Below, in pieces: positions 45,932-55,128 of a stretch of DNA of 64,000 nt. A program made the position numbers and the translations under genes. The DNA comes from Actinoplanes aureus (lineage in GTDB: Bacteria; Actinomycetota; Actinomycetes; Mycobacteriales; Micromonosporaceae): contig NZ_JADQTO010000023.1 of NCBI RefSeq assembly GCF_015704865.1, forward strand, positions 1 to 64,000, written 5' to 3'. The first letter of the stretch is position 1. Each line of letters opens with the position of its first letter. The notes under the pieces were generated by a model. That model saw nothing but the letters and a program-made list of their open reading frames with translations. It was not told the DNA's origin and searched no databases.

Positions 45932-46648
45932 GTGGAGATCCTGCTGTTGGTGACGGCACGTGCCGGCGAACCATCCGCCGTGCTGCCCGCCCTGGACCTT
46001 CTGCCCCACTCAGTACGAACCGCCCCCCGTGACGTGCGCACCCTGGTGTCCGGGCCCAGCCCGGACGCGGTTCTGGTGGACGCCCGTTCCGAGCTCTCCG
46101 AGGCGCGTGCCACGTGCCGCATGCTGCACGCCACCGGCATCGGTGTCCCGCTGATCGCGGTCGTCACCGAGGCCGGCCTGATCGCGCTCAACGCCGACTG
46201 GGGTGTCGACGACGTCATCCTGGCCAGCGCGGGACCGGCCGAGGTGGAGGCCCGCCTGCGGCTCTGCGTCGGTCGCCTCAACAACGCGACGGCCGGTGCC
46301 GGCGGCTCGATCCGGGCCGGTGAGCTCAACATCGACCCGGACACGTACGCGGCGAAGCTCAAGGGTCGCCCGCTCGACCTCACCTACAAGGAGTTCGAGC
46401 TGCTCAAGTTCCTCGCCCAGCACCCGGGCCGGGTCTTCACCCGGGACCAGCTGCTCCGCGAGGTCTGGGGCTACGACTACTTCGGTGGCACCCGGACCGT
46501 CGACGTGCACGTCCGGCGCCTGCGTGCCAAGCTCGGCTCGGAGTACGAGTCGATGATCGGCACCGTGCGTCAGGTGGGCTACAAGTTCGTGGTCCCGCCG
46601 TCCGGCCGCCAGCTGCCGGACAACGACCCCGTGTCGCTCCCGGTCTGA
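45932..46648 (+). CDS. glnR: nitrogen response regulator GlnR
   Basis: 238 residues. An N-terminal receiver-like domain (LLLVTARAGEPSAVLPALDL, AVLVDARSELSEARATCRML, VTEAGLIALNADWGVDDVIL) lacks a standard phosphorylation pocket, as in GlnR. The C-terminal OmpR-type winged helix is AKLKGRPLDLTYKEFELLKF, HPGRVFTRDQLLREVWGYDY, TRTVDVHVRRLRAKLG. The sequence closely follows actinomycete GlnR, the global regulator of nitrogen assimilation. GTG 45932 is chosen because GGAGG ends five bases before it. mshD follows. Confidence 0.92.
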   Translation: MEILLLVTARAGEPSAVLPALDLLPHSVRTAPRDVRTLVSGPSPDAVLVDARSELSEARATCRMLHATGIGVPLIAVVTEAGLIALNADWGVDDVILASAGPAEVEARLRLCVGRLNNATAGAGGSIRAGELNIDPDTYAAKLKGRPLDLTYKEFELLKFLAQHPGRVFTRDQLLREVWGYDYFGGTRTVDVHVRRLRAKLGSEYESMIGTVRQVGYKFVVPPSGRQLPDNDPVSLPV

Positions 46649-46650
46649 CC

Positions 46651-46656
46651 TAAGAT
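46651..46656 (+). promoter_or_regulatory. -10 box TAAGAT of mshD, leaderless type
   Basis: Starts two bases after the glnR stop and ends six bases before ATG 46663, so mshD probably has its own leaderless start besides any read-through. Confidence 0.55.
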
Positions 46657-46662
46657 CCCCAC

Positions 46663-47571
46663 ATGACGATGCGACAGCCGGTCCGTGCCGCGGACCGGCT
46701 GTCCGCGTCTGAGGTGGACGACGTGCTCGCCCTGGCCGCGGCCGCCGCCGAGGTGGACGGCGTCTATCCGCTCTCCGAGGACGTCGTGTTGCGGGTTCGC
46801 GCCGGTGTCCCCTCCCCGGGTCGCCACCTGCTGTCCTATGCGGGCGATCGCCTGGCCGGCTATGCCTTCCTGGCCGCCGCCGATCCGGACGACGCCGAGG
46901 GCCCGGCCGGCGAGCTCGCGGTGCACCCGCACTTCCGGCGTCAGGGACACGGCACGGCGCTGCTCGCCGCGGCCGGTACGGGGCCGATGCGTTTCTGGGC
47001 GCACGGTGACGATCCCGGTGCCGCCGTCTTCGCGGAGCGCAATGGATTCGCCCGGGCCCGGGTGCTCTGGCAGATGCGCCGCTCGTTGCTCAAGCCGCTG
47101 CCGGACGTGCCGCTGCCGGACGGCGTCACGGTCCGCGTCTTCAACCCCGACTCCGACGAGCAGCGCTGGCTCGACGTCAACGCCCGCGCCTTCGCGCACC
47201 ACCCCGAGCAGGGCCGCTGGACCCTCGACGATCTGCGTACGCGTGAGGCCGAGCCGTGGTTCGACCCCGCCGGCTTCCTGCTCGCCGTCGACGTCGCGGA
47301 CACCCTGCTCGGCTTCCACTGGACCAAGGTGCACCCGGCCGCTGGTGACGATCCGGCGATCGGGGAGATCTACGTGCTCGGGGTCGATCCGGCCGGGCAC
47401 CGGCATGGTCTGGGTGCCGCTTTGAGCGTGGCCGGTCTCCGCCACCTCGCGGACGCCGGTCTCACGGTGTCCAACCTCTACGTCGACGAGTCGAACGCGG
47501 GCGCGGTGGCGCTCTACCGCCGCCTCGGTTTCGAGATCTACAAGACGGACGTCAGCTACCAGCGTTCCTGA
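46663..47571 (+). CDS. mshD: mycothiol synthase
   Basis: 302 residues, two GNAT modules. The N-terminal one has ELAVHPHFRRQGHGTALLA; the C-terminal, active one has VNARAFAHHPEQGRWT, LGFHWTKVHP, GEIYVLGVDPAGHRHGLG and LYVDESNAGAVALYRRLGF. These match MshD, which acetylates Cys-GlcN-Ins with acetyl-CoA to make mycothiol, the main low-molecular thiol of actinobacteria. Length agrees with the family. Start set by TAAGAT. Confidence 0.95.
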   Translation: MTMRQPVRAADRLSASEVDDVLALAAAAAEVDGVYPLSEDVVLRVRAGVPSPGRHLLSYAGDRLAGYAFLAAADPDDAEGPAGELAVHPHFRRQGHGTALLAAAGTGPMRFWAHGDDPGAAVFAERNGFARARVLWQMRRSLLKPLPDVPLPDGVTVRVFNPDSDEQRWLDVNARAFAHHPEQGRWTLDDLRTREAEPWFDPAGFLLAVDVADTLLGFHWTKVHPAAGDDPAIGEIYVLGVDPAGHRHGLGAALSVAGLRHLADAGLTVSNLYVDESNAGAVALYRRLGFEIYKTDVSYQRS

Positions 47572-47829
47572 GTCGTGCCCGGGCCCGGCGGTCGCGCTGG
47601 GGCCTCAGCCCCGTGCGCGGCCGCGCGGTAGCCCGGGGGAGGTGTGGATCGGGCGGGACGGTCGCCTCGCGTACCGATGAAAAGCCTGGAAAGAGTAACG
47701 CTGCGGACAAGCGCATGTCTCGCTGAGGTCTCAGCTGACCGGATATATCAGGCATATCGGGTAGCAAGCGCGCGGTTCACTTAACGGACAACTGCCACTC
47801 GGCGGATGGCTACCTGCTGGGGTCGACGT
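47572..47829. other. gap between mshD and the pst control region
   Basis: A GGGGC-CTCA-GCCCC hairpin (47599-47612) in a GC-rich run just past mshD is a possible terminator. Farther on, GTTCACTTAAC at 47775-47785 resembles a lone PHO-type unit. No gene with normal codon bias is present. Confidence 0.45.
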
Positions 47830-47873
47830 GTTCACCCCCAGTTCATTTGCGACCGGGGATCCGGTCACTTCGC
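47830..47873 (+). promoter_or_regulatory. PHO box upstream of pstS
   Basis: GTTCACCCCCA (47830-47840) and GTTCATTTGCG (47841-47851) are adjacent 11-bp units of the PhoP type (GTTCACC core). In the same 11-bp register a weaker unit GGTCACTTCGC lies at 47863-47873. This predicts activation of pstSCAB by phosphorylated PhoP when phosphate is low. Confidence 0.8.
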
Positions 47874-47937
47874 GCTCCTAGTTTTCCGGGTGTGAGCCGG
47901 TGAGAGGCCGGCGGCAAGTGAACCTGAAGGGACAACC

Positions 47938-49032
47938 GTGAAGCTCCAGCGGTCCGGTTTCGTGGCCGGCATTGCTTTGACTGCGACGATCGCGCTCACC
48001 GCGTGCGGCTCGGACAACGAGTCGGGGGGGTCGGGAAGCGGTGCGTCCGCCGCTCCGGGTAGCTGCGTCAGCGGCGCCCTGACGGCACAGGGCTCCACCG
48101 CTCAGAAGAACGCCATGGACGAGTGGATCAAGGCCTACCAGGGTCAGTGCGCCGACGCCAAGGTTGACTACCAGGGCACCGGCTCGGGGGCGGGTATCGA
48201 GGCGTTCATCGCCGGCACGGCTGACTTCGCCGGCTCGGACTCCGCTCTCAAGGAGGAAGAGGTCGCGCAGGCCGACGCCAAGTGCCCCGGTGGCAAGGCG
48301 CTCAACCTGCCGATGGTGATCGGCCCGGTCGCCGTCGTCTACAACGTGCAGGGCGTCGACGGTCTCCAGCTGTCGCCCGCCACGCTGGCGAAGATCTTCG
48401 CCGGTGGGATCACCAAGTGGAACGACGCCGCCATCGCGGCCGAAAACACCGGCGCCAAGCTGCCGGACGCCACCATCGAGACGGTGCACCGTTCGGACGA
48501 GTCCGGCACCACCGACAACTTCACCAAGTACCTCAGCAAGACCGCCGAGGCCGAGTGGACCTACGGCAACGCCAAGGCGTGGAAGGCACCGGGCGGTACC
48601 GGTGCGGCCAAGTCGGACGGTGTGGCCACCAAGGTCAAGAGCACCCCGAACACCATCTCCTACGTCGAGCTCTCGTTCGCCGAGAACAGCGACCTGCAGA
48701 TGGCGAAGATCAAGAACGGCGCCGGCGAGTACGTCGAGCTGACCGGTGCGAGCGCCGGCAAGACCTTCGAGAACGCCACGGTCAAGGGCACCGACGGTGA
48801 CCTGGCCCTCGAGCTGGACTACAACACCAAGACCGCGGGTGCGTACCCGATCGTGCTGGTGACCTACGAGATCGCCTGCAGCAAGGGCAGCGCCAAGGCC
48901 AAGGAGATCCAGTCCTTCCTGAAGTACACCTCGAGCACGGCCGGCCAGACGGCTCTCGCTGAGCTGGGTTACGCCCCGCTGCCCGAGACGCTGCGCGCCA
49001 AGGTCGAGGCCTCGGTCGCCTCGATCGCCTGA
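47938..49032 (+). CDS. pstS: phosphate ABC transporter substrate-binding lipoprotein
   Basis: 364 residues. Signal with lipobox LTAC (Cys23), then the PstS fold: GSTAQKNAMDEWIKAYQ, DYQGTGSGAGIEAFI (phosphate-contacting Gly/Ser), ADFAGSDSAL, PMVIGPVAVVYN, HRSDESGTTDNFTKYL. It binds inorganic phosphate outside the cell. First gene of pstSCAB; the GTG start has AAGGGA upstream and the PHO box lies 65-108 bp before it. Confidence 0.96.
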   Translation: MKLQRSGFVAGIALTATIALTACGSDNESGGSGSGASAAPGSCVSGALTAQGSTAQKNAMDEWIKAYQGQCADAKVDYQGTGSGAGIEAFIAGTADFAGSDSALKEEEVAQADAKCPGGKALNLPMVIGPVAVVYNVQGVDGLQLSPATLAKIFAGGITKWNDAAIAAENTGAKLPDATIETVHRSDESGTTDNFTKYLSKTAEAEWTYGNAKAWKAPGGTGAAKSDGVATKVKSTPNTISYVELSFAENSDLQMAKIKNGAGEYVELTGASAGKTFENATVKGTDGDLALELDYNTKTAGAYPIVLVTYEIACSKGSAKAKEIQSFLKYTSSTAGQTALAELGYAPLPETLRAKVEASVASIA

Positions 49033-49071
49033 CCCTTCGTCAATCCCTCCGAGACGACAGCGAGCGCGTAG

Positions 49072-50142
49072 ATGGGTGAATACCCCTCCCGCTCGGTGAA
49101 CGCCACCGCCGGCGACTCGGGCGTGACCAGTGGTTACGCCCGGGGCGCCGGCTCCGGTGTCTCACCGAGCAGTTACCAAGAGCCCCCGCTGGGTGGCGGC
49201 AGCGCCCTGCCCAAGAAGACCCGATTCTCGGTCGAGACCGGTTTCCGTGGCCTGTCCACGGCCGCGGGTGCGATGGTGCTGGTCATCATCATCGCCATCG
49301 CGGTCTTCCTGGTGTCCAAGGCGGTGCCGGCCCTCCAGGCCAACACGGCGAACTTCCTGACCGAGAAGACCTGGTTCCCGAACGACGCCGAGCCGGTGTT
49401 CGGTATCGCTGCCCTGGCCTTCGGGACCGTGCTCAGCTCGATCATCGCGCTGATCGTGGCGGTGCCGATCGCGCTGGCCATCGCGCTCTTCCTGTCGCAC
49501 TACGCGCCCCGGCGGCTGGCCACGCCGCTGGGCTTCGTGATCGACCTGCTGGCCGCCGTGCCCAGCGTGGTCTTCGGCCTCTGGGGACGCGACGTCCTCC
49601 AGGTGCCGGTACGCAACTTCTCGGTCTGGCTCAACGAGTACTTCGGCTGGCTGCCGATCTTCGGTGGCGAGGGCCCGTTCGGGCAGTCGATCATGCTCGG
49701 TGGCCTGGTACTGGCGATCATGGTGCTGCCGATCGTCACCTCACTCTCCCGCGAGGTCTTCCAGCAGACCCCGGGCATGAACGAGGAGGCGGCGCTCGCC
49801 CTCGGTGCCACCCGCTGGGAGATGATCCGGACCGCGGTCCTGCCGTACGGCAAGCCCGGCGTGATCGCCGCGGTGATGCTGGGCCTGGGCCGGGCGCTCG
49901 GCGAGACCATCGCGCTGGCGCTGACCCTCGGTATCACCTTCAACATCTCGTTCAACCTGATCGAGAACGGCGGTAACTCCATCGCCGCCAACATCGCGAA
50001 CACCTTCGGCGAGGCCAACGCCACCGGTCGGGGTGCTCTGATCGCCTCCGGTCTGGTGCTCTTCGCGATCACACTGGTGGTCAACATGACGGCGCGGGCG
50101 ATCATTTACCGCCGTCGCGAGTTCCGGGACAGTGCCGCATGA
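49072..50142 (+). CDS. pstC: phosphate ABC transporter permease PstC
   Basis: 356 residues. A Gly/Ser-rich cytoplasmic lead of about 60 residues, then six helices: AAGAMVLVIIIAIAVFLVSK, FGTVLSSIIALIVAVPIALA, LGFVIDLLAAVPSVVFGLWG, IMLGGLVLAIMVLPIVTSLS, the EAA loop EEAALALGATRWEMIRTAVL and the last helices. It forms the channel with PstA. The stop overlaps pstA (ATGA). Confidence 0.95.
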   Translation: MGEYPSRSVNATAGDSGVTSGYARGAGSGVSPSSYQEPPLGGGSALPKKTRFSVETGFRGLSTAAGAMVLVIIIAIAVFLVSKAVPALQANTANFLTEKTWFPNDAEPVFGIAALAFGTVLSSIIALIVAVPIALAIALFLSHYAPRRLATPLGFVIDLLAAVPSVVFGLWGRDVLQVPVRNFSVWLNEYFGWLPIFGGEGPFGQSIMLGGLVLAIMVLPIVTSLSREVFQQTPGMNEEAALALGATRWEMIRTAVLPYGKPGVIAAVMLGLGRALGETIALALTLGITFNISFNLIENGGNSIAANIANTFGEANATGRGALIASGLVLFAITLVVNMTARAIIYRRREFRDSAA

Positions 50143-51224
50143 GCCTTCTTGAGCGTGAGGTTCCGGGCGTCGTGATGACGCCGGACAACATCCGGAGCCG
50201 CAAGCTGCCGGTGATCGTCAACGTGCTCGTCGCGGTGGCCGCCTTCGCGGTCGCCGCCGTCATCGTGCTCGGCGCCGGGATCGGCAACTGGGTGCTGGTC
50301 GCGGTGATCGGCCTGATCCTCTACCTGGTCGGCCTCAACATCGCCGCCAGCCGGGTCGAGGGTCGTCGCGCCGCGCGCAACCGCACCATGCAGGCGCTGA
50401 TCTACTCGGCCTGCGTCCTGGCGGTCCTGCCGCTCGCCTCGGTGGTCTGGACGCTGCTGTCCAAGGGCCTCGAGCGCCTCGACGGCGCCTTCTTCGGCAC
50501 CTCGATGAACAACATCGGTGCGCGCGACCCGGAGGGCGGCGCCTACCACGCGATCATCGGCACGCTGGAGCAGGTCGGCATCGCGACGCTCATCGCGGTG
50601 CCGCTCGGTGTGCTCGGCGCGATCTACCTGGTCGAGTACGGCCGGGGCCGGTTCGCCAACACGGTCCGCTTCTTCGTGGACGTGATGACCGGTATCCCGT
50701 CCATCGTGGCCGGCCTGTTCATCCTCTCCTTCTGGGTCCTGATCGTCAGCCCGTGGTTCAACGACGGGAACCCGCGCTTCTCCGGCTTCGCCGCGGCGCT
50801 GGCGCTCACCGTGCTGATGCTGCCGACGATCGTCCGCTCGACGGAGGAGATGCTGCGGCTCGTTCCGGGTCCGCTGCGGGAGGGCTCGTACGCGCTCGGC
50901 GTACCCCAGTGGAAGACGATCCTCAAGGTCGTCCTCCCCACCGCCCTGCCCGGCATCGTCACCGGCGTCATGCTCGCCATCGCCCGCGCGGCCGGCGAGA
51001 CCGCCCCGGTGCTCCTGGTCGCCGGCGGTGCCGCCGCGATCAACTTCGACCCGTTCGCCGGGAACCAGCAGTCGCTGGCGCTTTTCGTGTACCAGCAGGC
51101 CGGGGACGCCTCCCGGTACGCACCGGCCCGGGCCTGGACGGCCGCGCTCACCCTGGTGGCGCTCGTGCTGATCCTGACCATCGCCGCCAAGCTGCTCGCC
51201 CGCCGCAACAAGTTGTCCCGATAA
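50139..51224 (+). CDS. pstA: phosphate ABC transporter permease PstA
   Basis: 361 residues with an extra N-terminal pair of helices (NVLVAVAAFAVAAVIVLGAG, GNWVLVAVIGLILYLVGLNI) before the standard PstA set: VGIATLIAVPLGVLGAIYLVEY, GIPSIVAGLFILSFWVLIVS, ALALTVLMLPTIVRS, the EAA loop REGSYALGVPQWKTILKVVL and the C-terminal helix. The usual PstA is about 290 residues, so the N-terminal 70 are an addition common in actinobacteria. Confidence 0.95.
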   Translation: MSLLEREVPGVVMTPDNIRSRKLPVIVNVLVAVAAFAVAAVIVLGAGIGNWVLVAVIGLILYLVGLNIAASRVEGRRAARNRTMQALIYSACVLAVLPLASVVWTLLSKGLERLDGAFFGTSMNNIGARDPEGGAYHAIIGTLEQVGIATLIAVPLGVLGAIYLVEYGRGRFANTVRFFVDVMTGIPSIVAGLFILSFWVLIVSPWFNDGNPRFSGFAAALALTVLMLPTIVRSTEEMLRLVPGPLREGSYALGVPQWKTILKVVLPTALPGIVTGVMLAIARAAGETAPVLLVAGGAAAINFDPFAGNQQSLALFVYQQAGDASRYAPARAWTAALTLVALVLILTIAAKLLARRNKLSR

Positions 51225-51236
51225 GAGGTGTACCCC

Positions 51237-52013
51237 ATGGCCAAGCGCATCGAGGCGAGCAACGTCTCGTCCTACTACGGTTCGTTCAAGGCGATCGACA
51301 GTGTCTCGATGACCGTCGAACCGAAGACGATCACCGCCCTGATCGGCCCGTCCGGCTGCGGCAAGTCCACGTTCCTGCGGTCCGTCAACCGCATGCACGA
51401 GGTGCTCCCGAACGCCCGGATCGAGGGTCGCCTCACCATCGACGACCAGAACATCTACGACGCCGACGTGGACGTCACCGCGGTCCGTCGCATGATCGGC
51501 ATGGTCTTCCAGCGGCCCAACCCGTTCCCCACGATGTCGATCTACGAGAACGCGGTGGCCGGCCTCAAGCTCAACGGCGTCAAGAAGAAGGCGCTGCTCG
51601 ACGAGGCGGCGGAGAAGTCGCTGCGCGCCGCGAACCTCTGGGACGAGGTCAAGGACCGCCTGGACCGTCCCGGCGCCGGTCTCTCCGGCGGTCAGCAGCA
51701 GCGCCTCTGCATCGCCCGCACCATCGCGGTCGAGCCGCAGGTCGTGCTGATGGACGAGCCGTGTTCCGCGCTCGACCCGATCTCGACGCTGGCGATCGAG
51801 GACCTGATGTTCAAGCTGAAGGACCGCTTCACGATCATCATCGTCACGCACAACATGCAGCAGGCCGCCCGGGTCAGCGACAAGACCGGCTTCTTCTCGA
51901 TCGACAAGACCGGCGACCCCGGCCGCCTGATCGAGTACGACGACACCCAGAAGATCTTCAGCAACCCCACTCAGAAGAAGACCGAGGACTACATCACCGG
52001 TCGCTTCGGCTGA
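51237..52013 (+). CDS. pstB: phosphate ABC transporter ATPase PstB
   Basis: 258 residues. Walker A GPSGCGKST 37-45, Q-loop VFQRPNPFPTMSIYENA, signature LSGGQQQR, Walker B VLMDEPCSALDP and VTHNMQQA. It supplies ATP energy to PstCA. Last gene of the operon, 12 bases after pstA, ended by a strong terminator. No phoU follows at once; a PhoU-like DUF47 protein is coded with PiT 3.7 kb downstream. Confidence 0.97.
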   Translation: MAKRIEASNVSSYYGSFKAIDSVSMTVEPKTITALIGPSGCGKSTFLRSVNRMHEVLPNARIEGRLTIDDQNIYDADVDVTAVRRMIGMVFQRPNPFPTMSIYENAVAGLKLNGVKKKALLDEAAEKSLRAANLWDEVKDRLDRPGAGLSGGQQQRLCIARTIAVEPQVVLMDEPCSALDPISTLAIEDLMFKLKDRFTIIIVTHNMQQAARVSDKTGFFSIDKTGDPGRLIEYDDTQKIFSNPTQKKTEDYITGRFG

Positions 52014-52029
52014 GTCTCACGCAACGAGA

Positions 52030-52057
52030 GGGTCCGGCTCTACCGCCGGACCCTTTT
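52030..52057 (+). terminator. intrinsic terminator of the pst operon
   Basis: GGGTCCGGC (52030-52038), six-base loop, GCCGGACCC (52045-52053), TTTT. Perfect nine-pair stem with a T run. Confidence 0.95.
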
Positions 52058-52163
52058 CGGTACGCCGCCGGCCGCTCTCGCCGAATCGGCACCTCCCCGC
52101 CGCGACGCCGCGAGCAGCAGCCGGCTCACGGCCGCAGCGCGACCGCCGGGAAACGGCACGGGG

Positions 52164-52985
52164 TCAGGGCCGGTTCGGTACGTGCAGGAGCACCCGGCCG
52201 TCGGCGGTGATCTCGATGCGGGGGTTGAGCGGGGTGGCGGCGTCGCGATGGGCGGCCGCGGCGACGACCTCCGGGATGGTGGCGCAGGCGGCCAGCTGGC
52301 GGAGGGTGTGCTGGGTGGGCGGCAGCATGGGCAGCTCGCCGGCCTCGGACGGGGAGATCCACGCGGTGCGGTCGGCCTCGCCGGAGACGTCCCGGGCGTC
52401 CTGGCCCTCCGGCATGAGGGCGGCGAAGAACCAGGTGTCGTAGCGCTTCGGCTCGAACTCCGGGGTGACCCAGCGGGCCCACGGCAGCAGCAGGTCGTCG
52501 CGGAGCCGCAGGCCGCGCCGGTTCAGCAGCTCGGTCATGGTGAGTTCGCGGCGCAGCACGGCGGCCCGGTCCGCCTCCCAGTCCGCGGTGCCGGCGTCGG
52601 CGACCGTGCGATCCGGCTCGGCGATCGGACCGGCCAAGACGACACCGGCCTCCTCGAAGAGCTCGCGGGCGGCGGCACCGACCACGGCCCGGGCCTGCTC
52701 GTCGGGGAGACCGAGACGCTCCGCCCAGTCGGTCCGGATGGTCTCCGGGCGGTCCGAGGGGTCCACGACGCCGCCGGGGAACGCGTACACCCCGCCGAAC
52801 ACCATGGTGGTGGCGCGCCGCAGCACGTACACCTGGAAGGCGTCGCCGTGCGGCCGCAGGAGGACCACGGTGGCCGCCGGGCGGGCCGGCGCGGGCGGCC
52901 CGGAGAAGTCCCGGGCCCGTTGCAGCATCGCGGGCGGGAGCACCATCGAACTAGGGTCGGACGGAAGCGGCGTCGGTTCGGTCAC
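52164..52985 (-). CDS. NUDIX hydrolase, NUDT19-like
   Basis: 273 residues. FPGGVVDPSD is separated from AARELFEEAGV by about 35 residues, the enlarged Nudix box of the NUDT19/CoA-diphosphatase-like group, with the catalytic REx2EE residues intact. It should hydrolyse a nucleoside-diphosphate derivative such as a CoA ester. The C-terminal half is helical. GTG 52985 opens the unit; ATG 52946 would remove 13 residues. Confidence 0.85.
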   Translation of the reverse strand: MTEPTPLPSDPSSMVLPPAMLQRARDFSGPPAPARPAATVVLLRPHGDAFQVYVLRRATTMVFGGVYAFPGGVVDPSDRPETIRTDWAERLGLPDEQARAVVGAAARELFEEAGVVLAGPIAEPDRTVADAGTADWEADRAAVLRRELTMTELLNRRGLRLRDDLLLPWARWVTPEFEPKRYDTWFFAALMPEGQDARDVSGEADRTAWISPSEAGELPMLPPTQHTLRQLAACATIPEVVAAAAHRDAATPLNPRIEITADGRVLLHVPNRP

Positions 52986-53019
52986 CGGTCGATCCTGCCA
53001 CCGGGAGCGGCCGGGACGA

Positions 53020-53025
53020 TACCGT
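53020..53025 (+). promoter_or_regulatory. -10 box TACCGT, leaderless type
   Basis: Seven bases before ATG 53033; no ribosome site. Confidence 0.5.
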
Positions 53026-53032
53026 ATCGATC

Positions 53033-54010
53033 ATGAACGGACAGAACGTGCGCTGGGGCATTCTCGGCCCCGGCGGGATAGCCAGCACTTTCGCCGCGGA
53101 CCTGCCGCTGGTGCCGGGCGCCGAACTCGCCGCCGTCGGATCACGCTCCCTGGCGAGTGCGCAGGCGTTCGCCGAGCGGCACGGCTTCGCCCGGGCGCAC
53201 GGCTCGTACGCGGAGCTGGCCGCCGACGACGGTGTGGACGTGGTCTACGTGGCCACCCCGCACGCCTTCCACCTGGAGGGTGCGACGCTCTGCGTGGAAG
53301 CCGGCAAGGCGGTGCTGGTGGAGAAGCCGATCACGCTGGACCTGCCGTCCGCGGCGCAGCTGGTGCAGGCCGCGCGTACCCGTGGGGTGTTCCTCATGGA
53401 GGCGATGTGGATGCGCCTCAACCCGGCGATCCGAAAGATCGCCGAGCTGGTCGAGGAAGGCGCGATCGGTTCGATAAGCGCGATCCACGCCGACTTCGGG
53501 TTGCAGGGGCCGTTTGCCACGTCGCACCGGCTGCGTGACCCGGCCCTCGGCGGCGGCGCGCTGCTCGACCTCGGTGTCTACCCGATCCACCTGACGCACC
53601 TGATCCTTGGCGCTCCGGCCATCGCGCACGCGTGGGCGCACCTGACCCCGGAGGGCGTTGACGAGAACACCGGCGTGCTCCTCGGCTACTCCTCCGGCGC
53701 GGTGGCCGCCCTGACCTGCAGCATCAACGGTGCCAGCCGGAACACCGCCTCGATCACCGGCACCGACGGCCGGATCGACCTGCCCGAGGGCTTCATGGTG
53801 CCGCGATCGTTCGTGCTGCACCGGCCGGGCAAGGCGCCGGAGACCTTCGAGCTGCCGTTCGAGGGCAACGGCTACCAGTTCGAGGCCGCCGAGGTGCAGC
53901 GCTGCCTGCTCGCCGACGAGCTGGAGAGCCCGCTCATGTCGCACGACACCACCCTCGAGGTGATGAACCTGCTGGACACACTGCGCGACCAGATCGGCGT
54001 CGTGTACTAG
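53033..54010 (+). CDS. Gfo/Idh/MocA-family oxidoreductase
   Basis: 325 residues. N-terminal Rossmann domain: RWGILGPGGIASTFAADLP, YVATPHAFHLEGATLCVEAG and KAVLVEKPITL with the EKP lysine that contacts the cofactor. C-terminal alpha/beta domain with DLGVYPIHL, where the catalytic His-containing YPIHL is kept. It reduces or oxidises a sugar or inositol derivative or a trans-dihydrodiol; substrate unknown. Single-gene unit. Confidence 0.86.
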   Translation: MNGQNVRWGILGPGGIASTFAADLPLVPGAELAAVGSRSLASAQAFAERHGFARAHGSYAELAADDGVDVVYVATPHAFHLEGATLCVEAGKAVLVEKPITLDLPSAAQLVQAARTRGVFLMEAMWMRLNPAIRKIAELVEEGAIGSISAIHADFGLQGPFATSHRLRDPALGGGALLDLGVYPIHLTHLILGAPAIAHAWAHLTPEGVDENTGVLLGYSSGAVAALTCSINGASRNTASITGTDGRIDLPEGFMVPRSFVLHRPGKAPETFELPFEGNGYQFEAAEVQRCLLADELESPLMSHDTTLEVMNLLDTLRDQIGVVY

Positions 54011-54117
54011 AGAGCCCAAGCGGTGATCTTGCTTGGCCCACGCTCAATGCTGTCTCAACGGCCGCCAGACAGCACCCACGTTGGGCCGCCACCAGCGGCC
54101 CGCGAAGTGCTGCTGGC

Positions 54118-55125
54118 TCAGCCGAAGAGCGGGCGGACCATGAAGTAGACGACGCAGGCGATCAGGGCGGACGCGGGGAAGGTCGTGATCCAGGCGATCA
54201 CGATGTTGCCCGCGACGTTCCAGCGCACGGCGCTGAGCCGCTTCGTCGCGCCGACGCCCATGATCGCCGAGGTGATCGTGTGGGTGGTCGAGATCGGCGC
54301 GTGCAGGACCAGGGCGTTGAAGTACAGCACTGAGCTGGCCACCGTCTCGGCGGCGAAGCCCTCGGCCGGGCCCAAGTCGATGATCTTGCGGCCCAGGGTG
54401 CGGATGATTCGCCAGCCGCCCGCGTACGTGCCGGCCGCGAGTACCGCCGCCGACGACCAGTAGACCCACTCCGGGATGTGCGTGGCGTTGTCCTGGAAGC
54501 CGCCGGTGTAGAGCGCCAGCACGATGATGCCCATGGTCTTCGCGGCGTCCTGCATGCCGTGGCCGATCGACATGGCGGCCGCGGAGACCGTCTGCGCGTG
54601 CCGGAAGCCGCGGTTCAGCTTCCCCGGGTGACCGCGCCGGAAGGTCCACATGATCGCCACCATCATCGCGAAGCCGAGCATCAGGCCGACCACCGGCGAG
54701 AGCACCATCGGGATGAGGACCTTCGACAGGATGGTGTTCCACTGCACGGTGCCGCCGGCGGCGAACAGCGTGGCGCCGACCAGTCCGCCGAAGAGCGCGT
54801 GGGAGGAACTCGACGGCAGGCCGTAGTACCAGGTGATCAGGTTCCAGATGATCGCGCCGACCACGCCGGCGAACACCACGCCCAGGCTGGGTATGCCGAG
54901 CGGGAGTTTGACCAGGCCGTCTCCGACGGTCTTGGCCACCTCGCCGCCGAGGTGCGCGCCGACGAAGTTGCCGACGGCCGCCATCGCGAGCGCCACCCGC
55001 GGGGTGAGCGCGCGGGTGCTGACGCTGGTGGCGATGGCGTTGGCGGCGTCGTGGAAGCCGTTGGTGTAATCGAACGCCATCGCGGCGAGGATCACCGCCA
55101 GGACGGCGACGAGTTCGGGGTCCAA
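54118..55125 (-). CDS. low-affinity phosphate transporter (PiT)
   Basis: 335 residues with about ten helices. The PiT signatures are FDYTNGFHDAANAIATSVST at the N-terminus and the C-terminal HAPISTTHTITSAIMGVGA. It takes up phosphate with a proton or as metal-phosphate complex. The TTG start is four bases beyond the stop of the DUF47 gene, so the two are one operon. No close plus-strand gene overlaps it. It complements the high-affinity Pst system coded 2 kb away. Confidence 0.93.
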   Translation of the reverse strand: MDPELVAVLAVILAAMAFDYTNGFHDAANAIATSVSTRALTPRVALAMAAVGNFVGAHLGGEVAKTVGDGLVKLPLGIPSLGVVFAGVVGAIIWNLITWYYGLPSSSSHALFGGLVGATLFAAGGTVQWNTILSKVLIPMVLSPVVGLMLGFAMMVAIMWTFRRGHPGKLNRGFRHAQTVSAAAMSIGHGMQDAAKTMGIIVLALYTGGFQDNATHIPEWVYWSSAAVLAAGTYAGGWRIIRTLGRKIIDLGPAEGFAAETVASSVLYFNALVLHAPISTTHTITSAIMGVGATKRLSAVRWNVAGNIVIAWITTFPASALIACVVYFMVRPLFG

Positions 55126-55128
55126 GGC

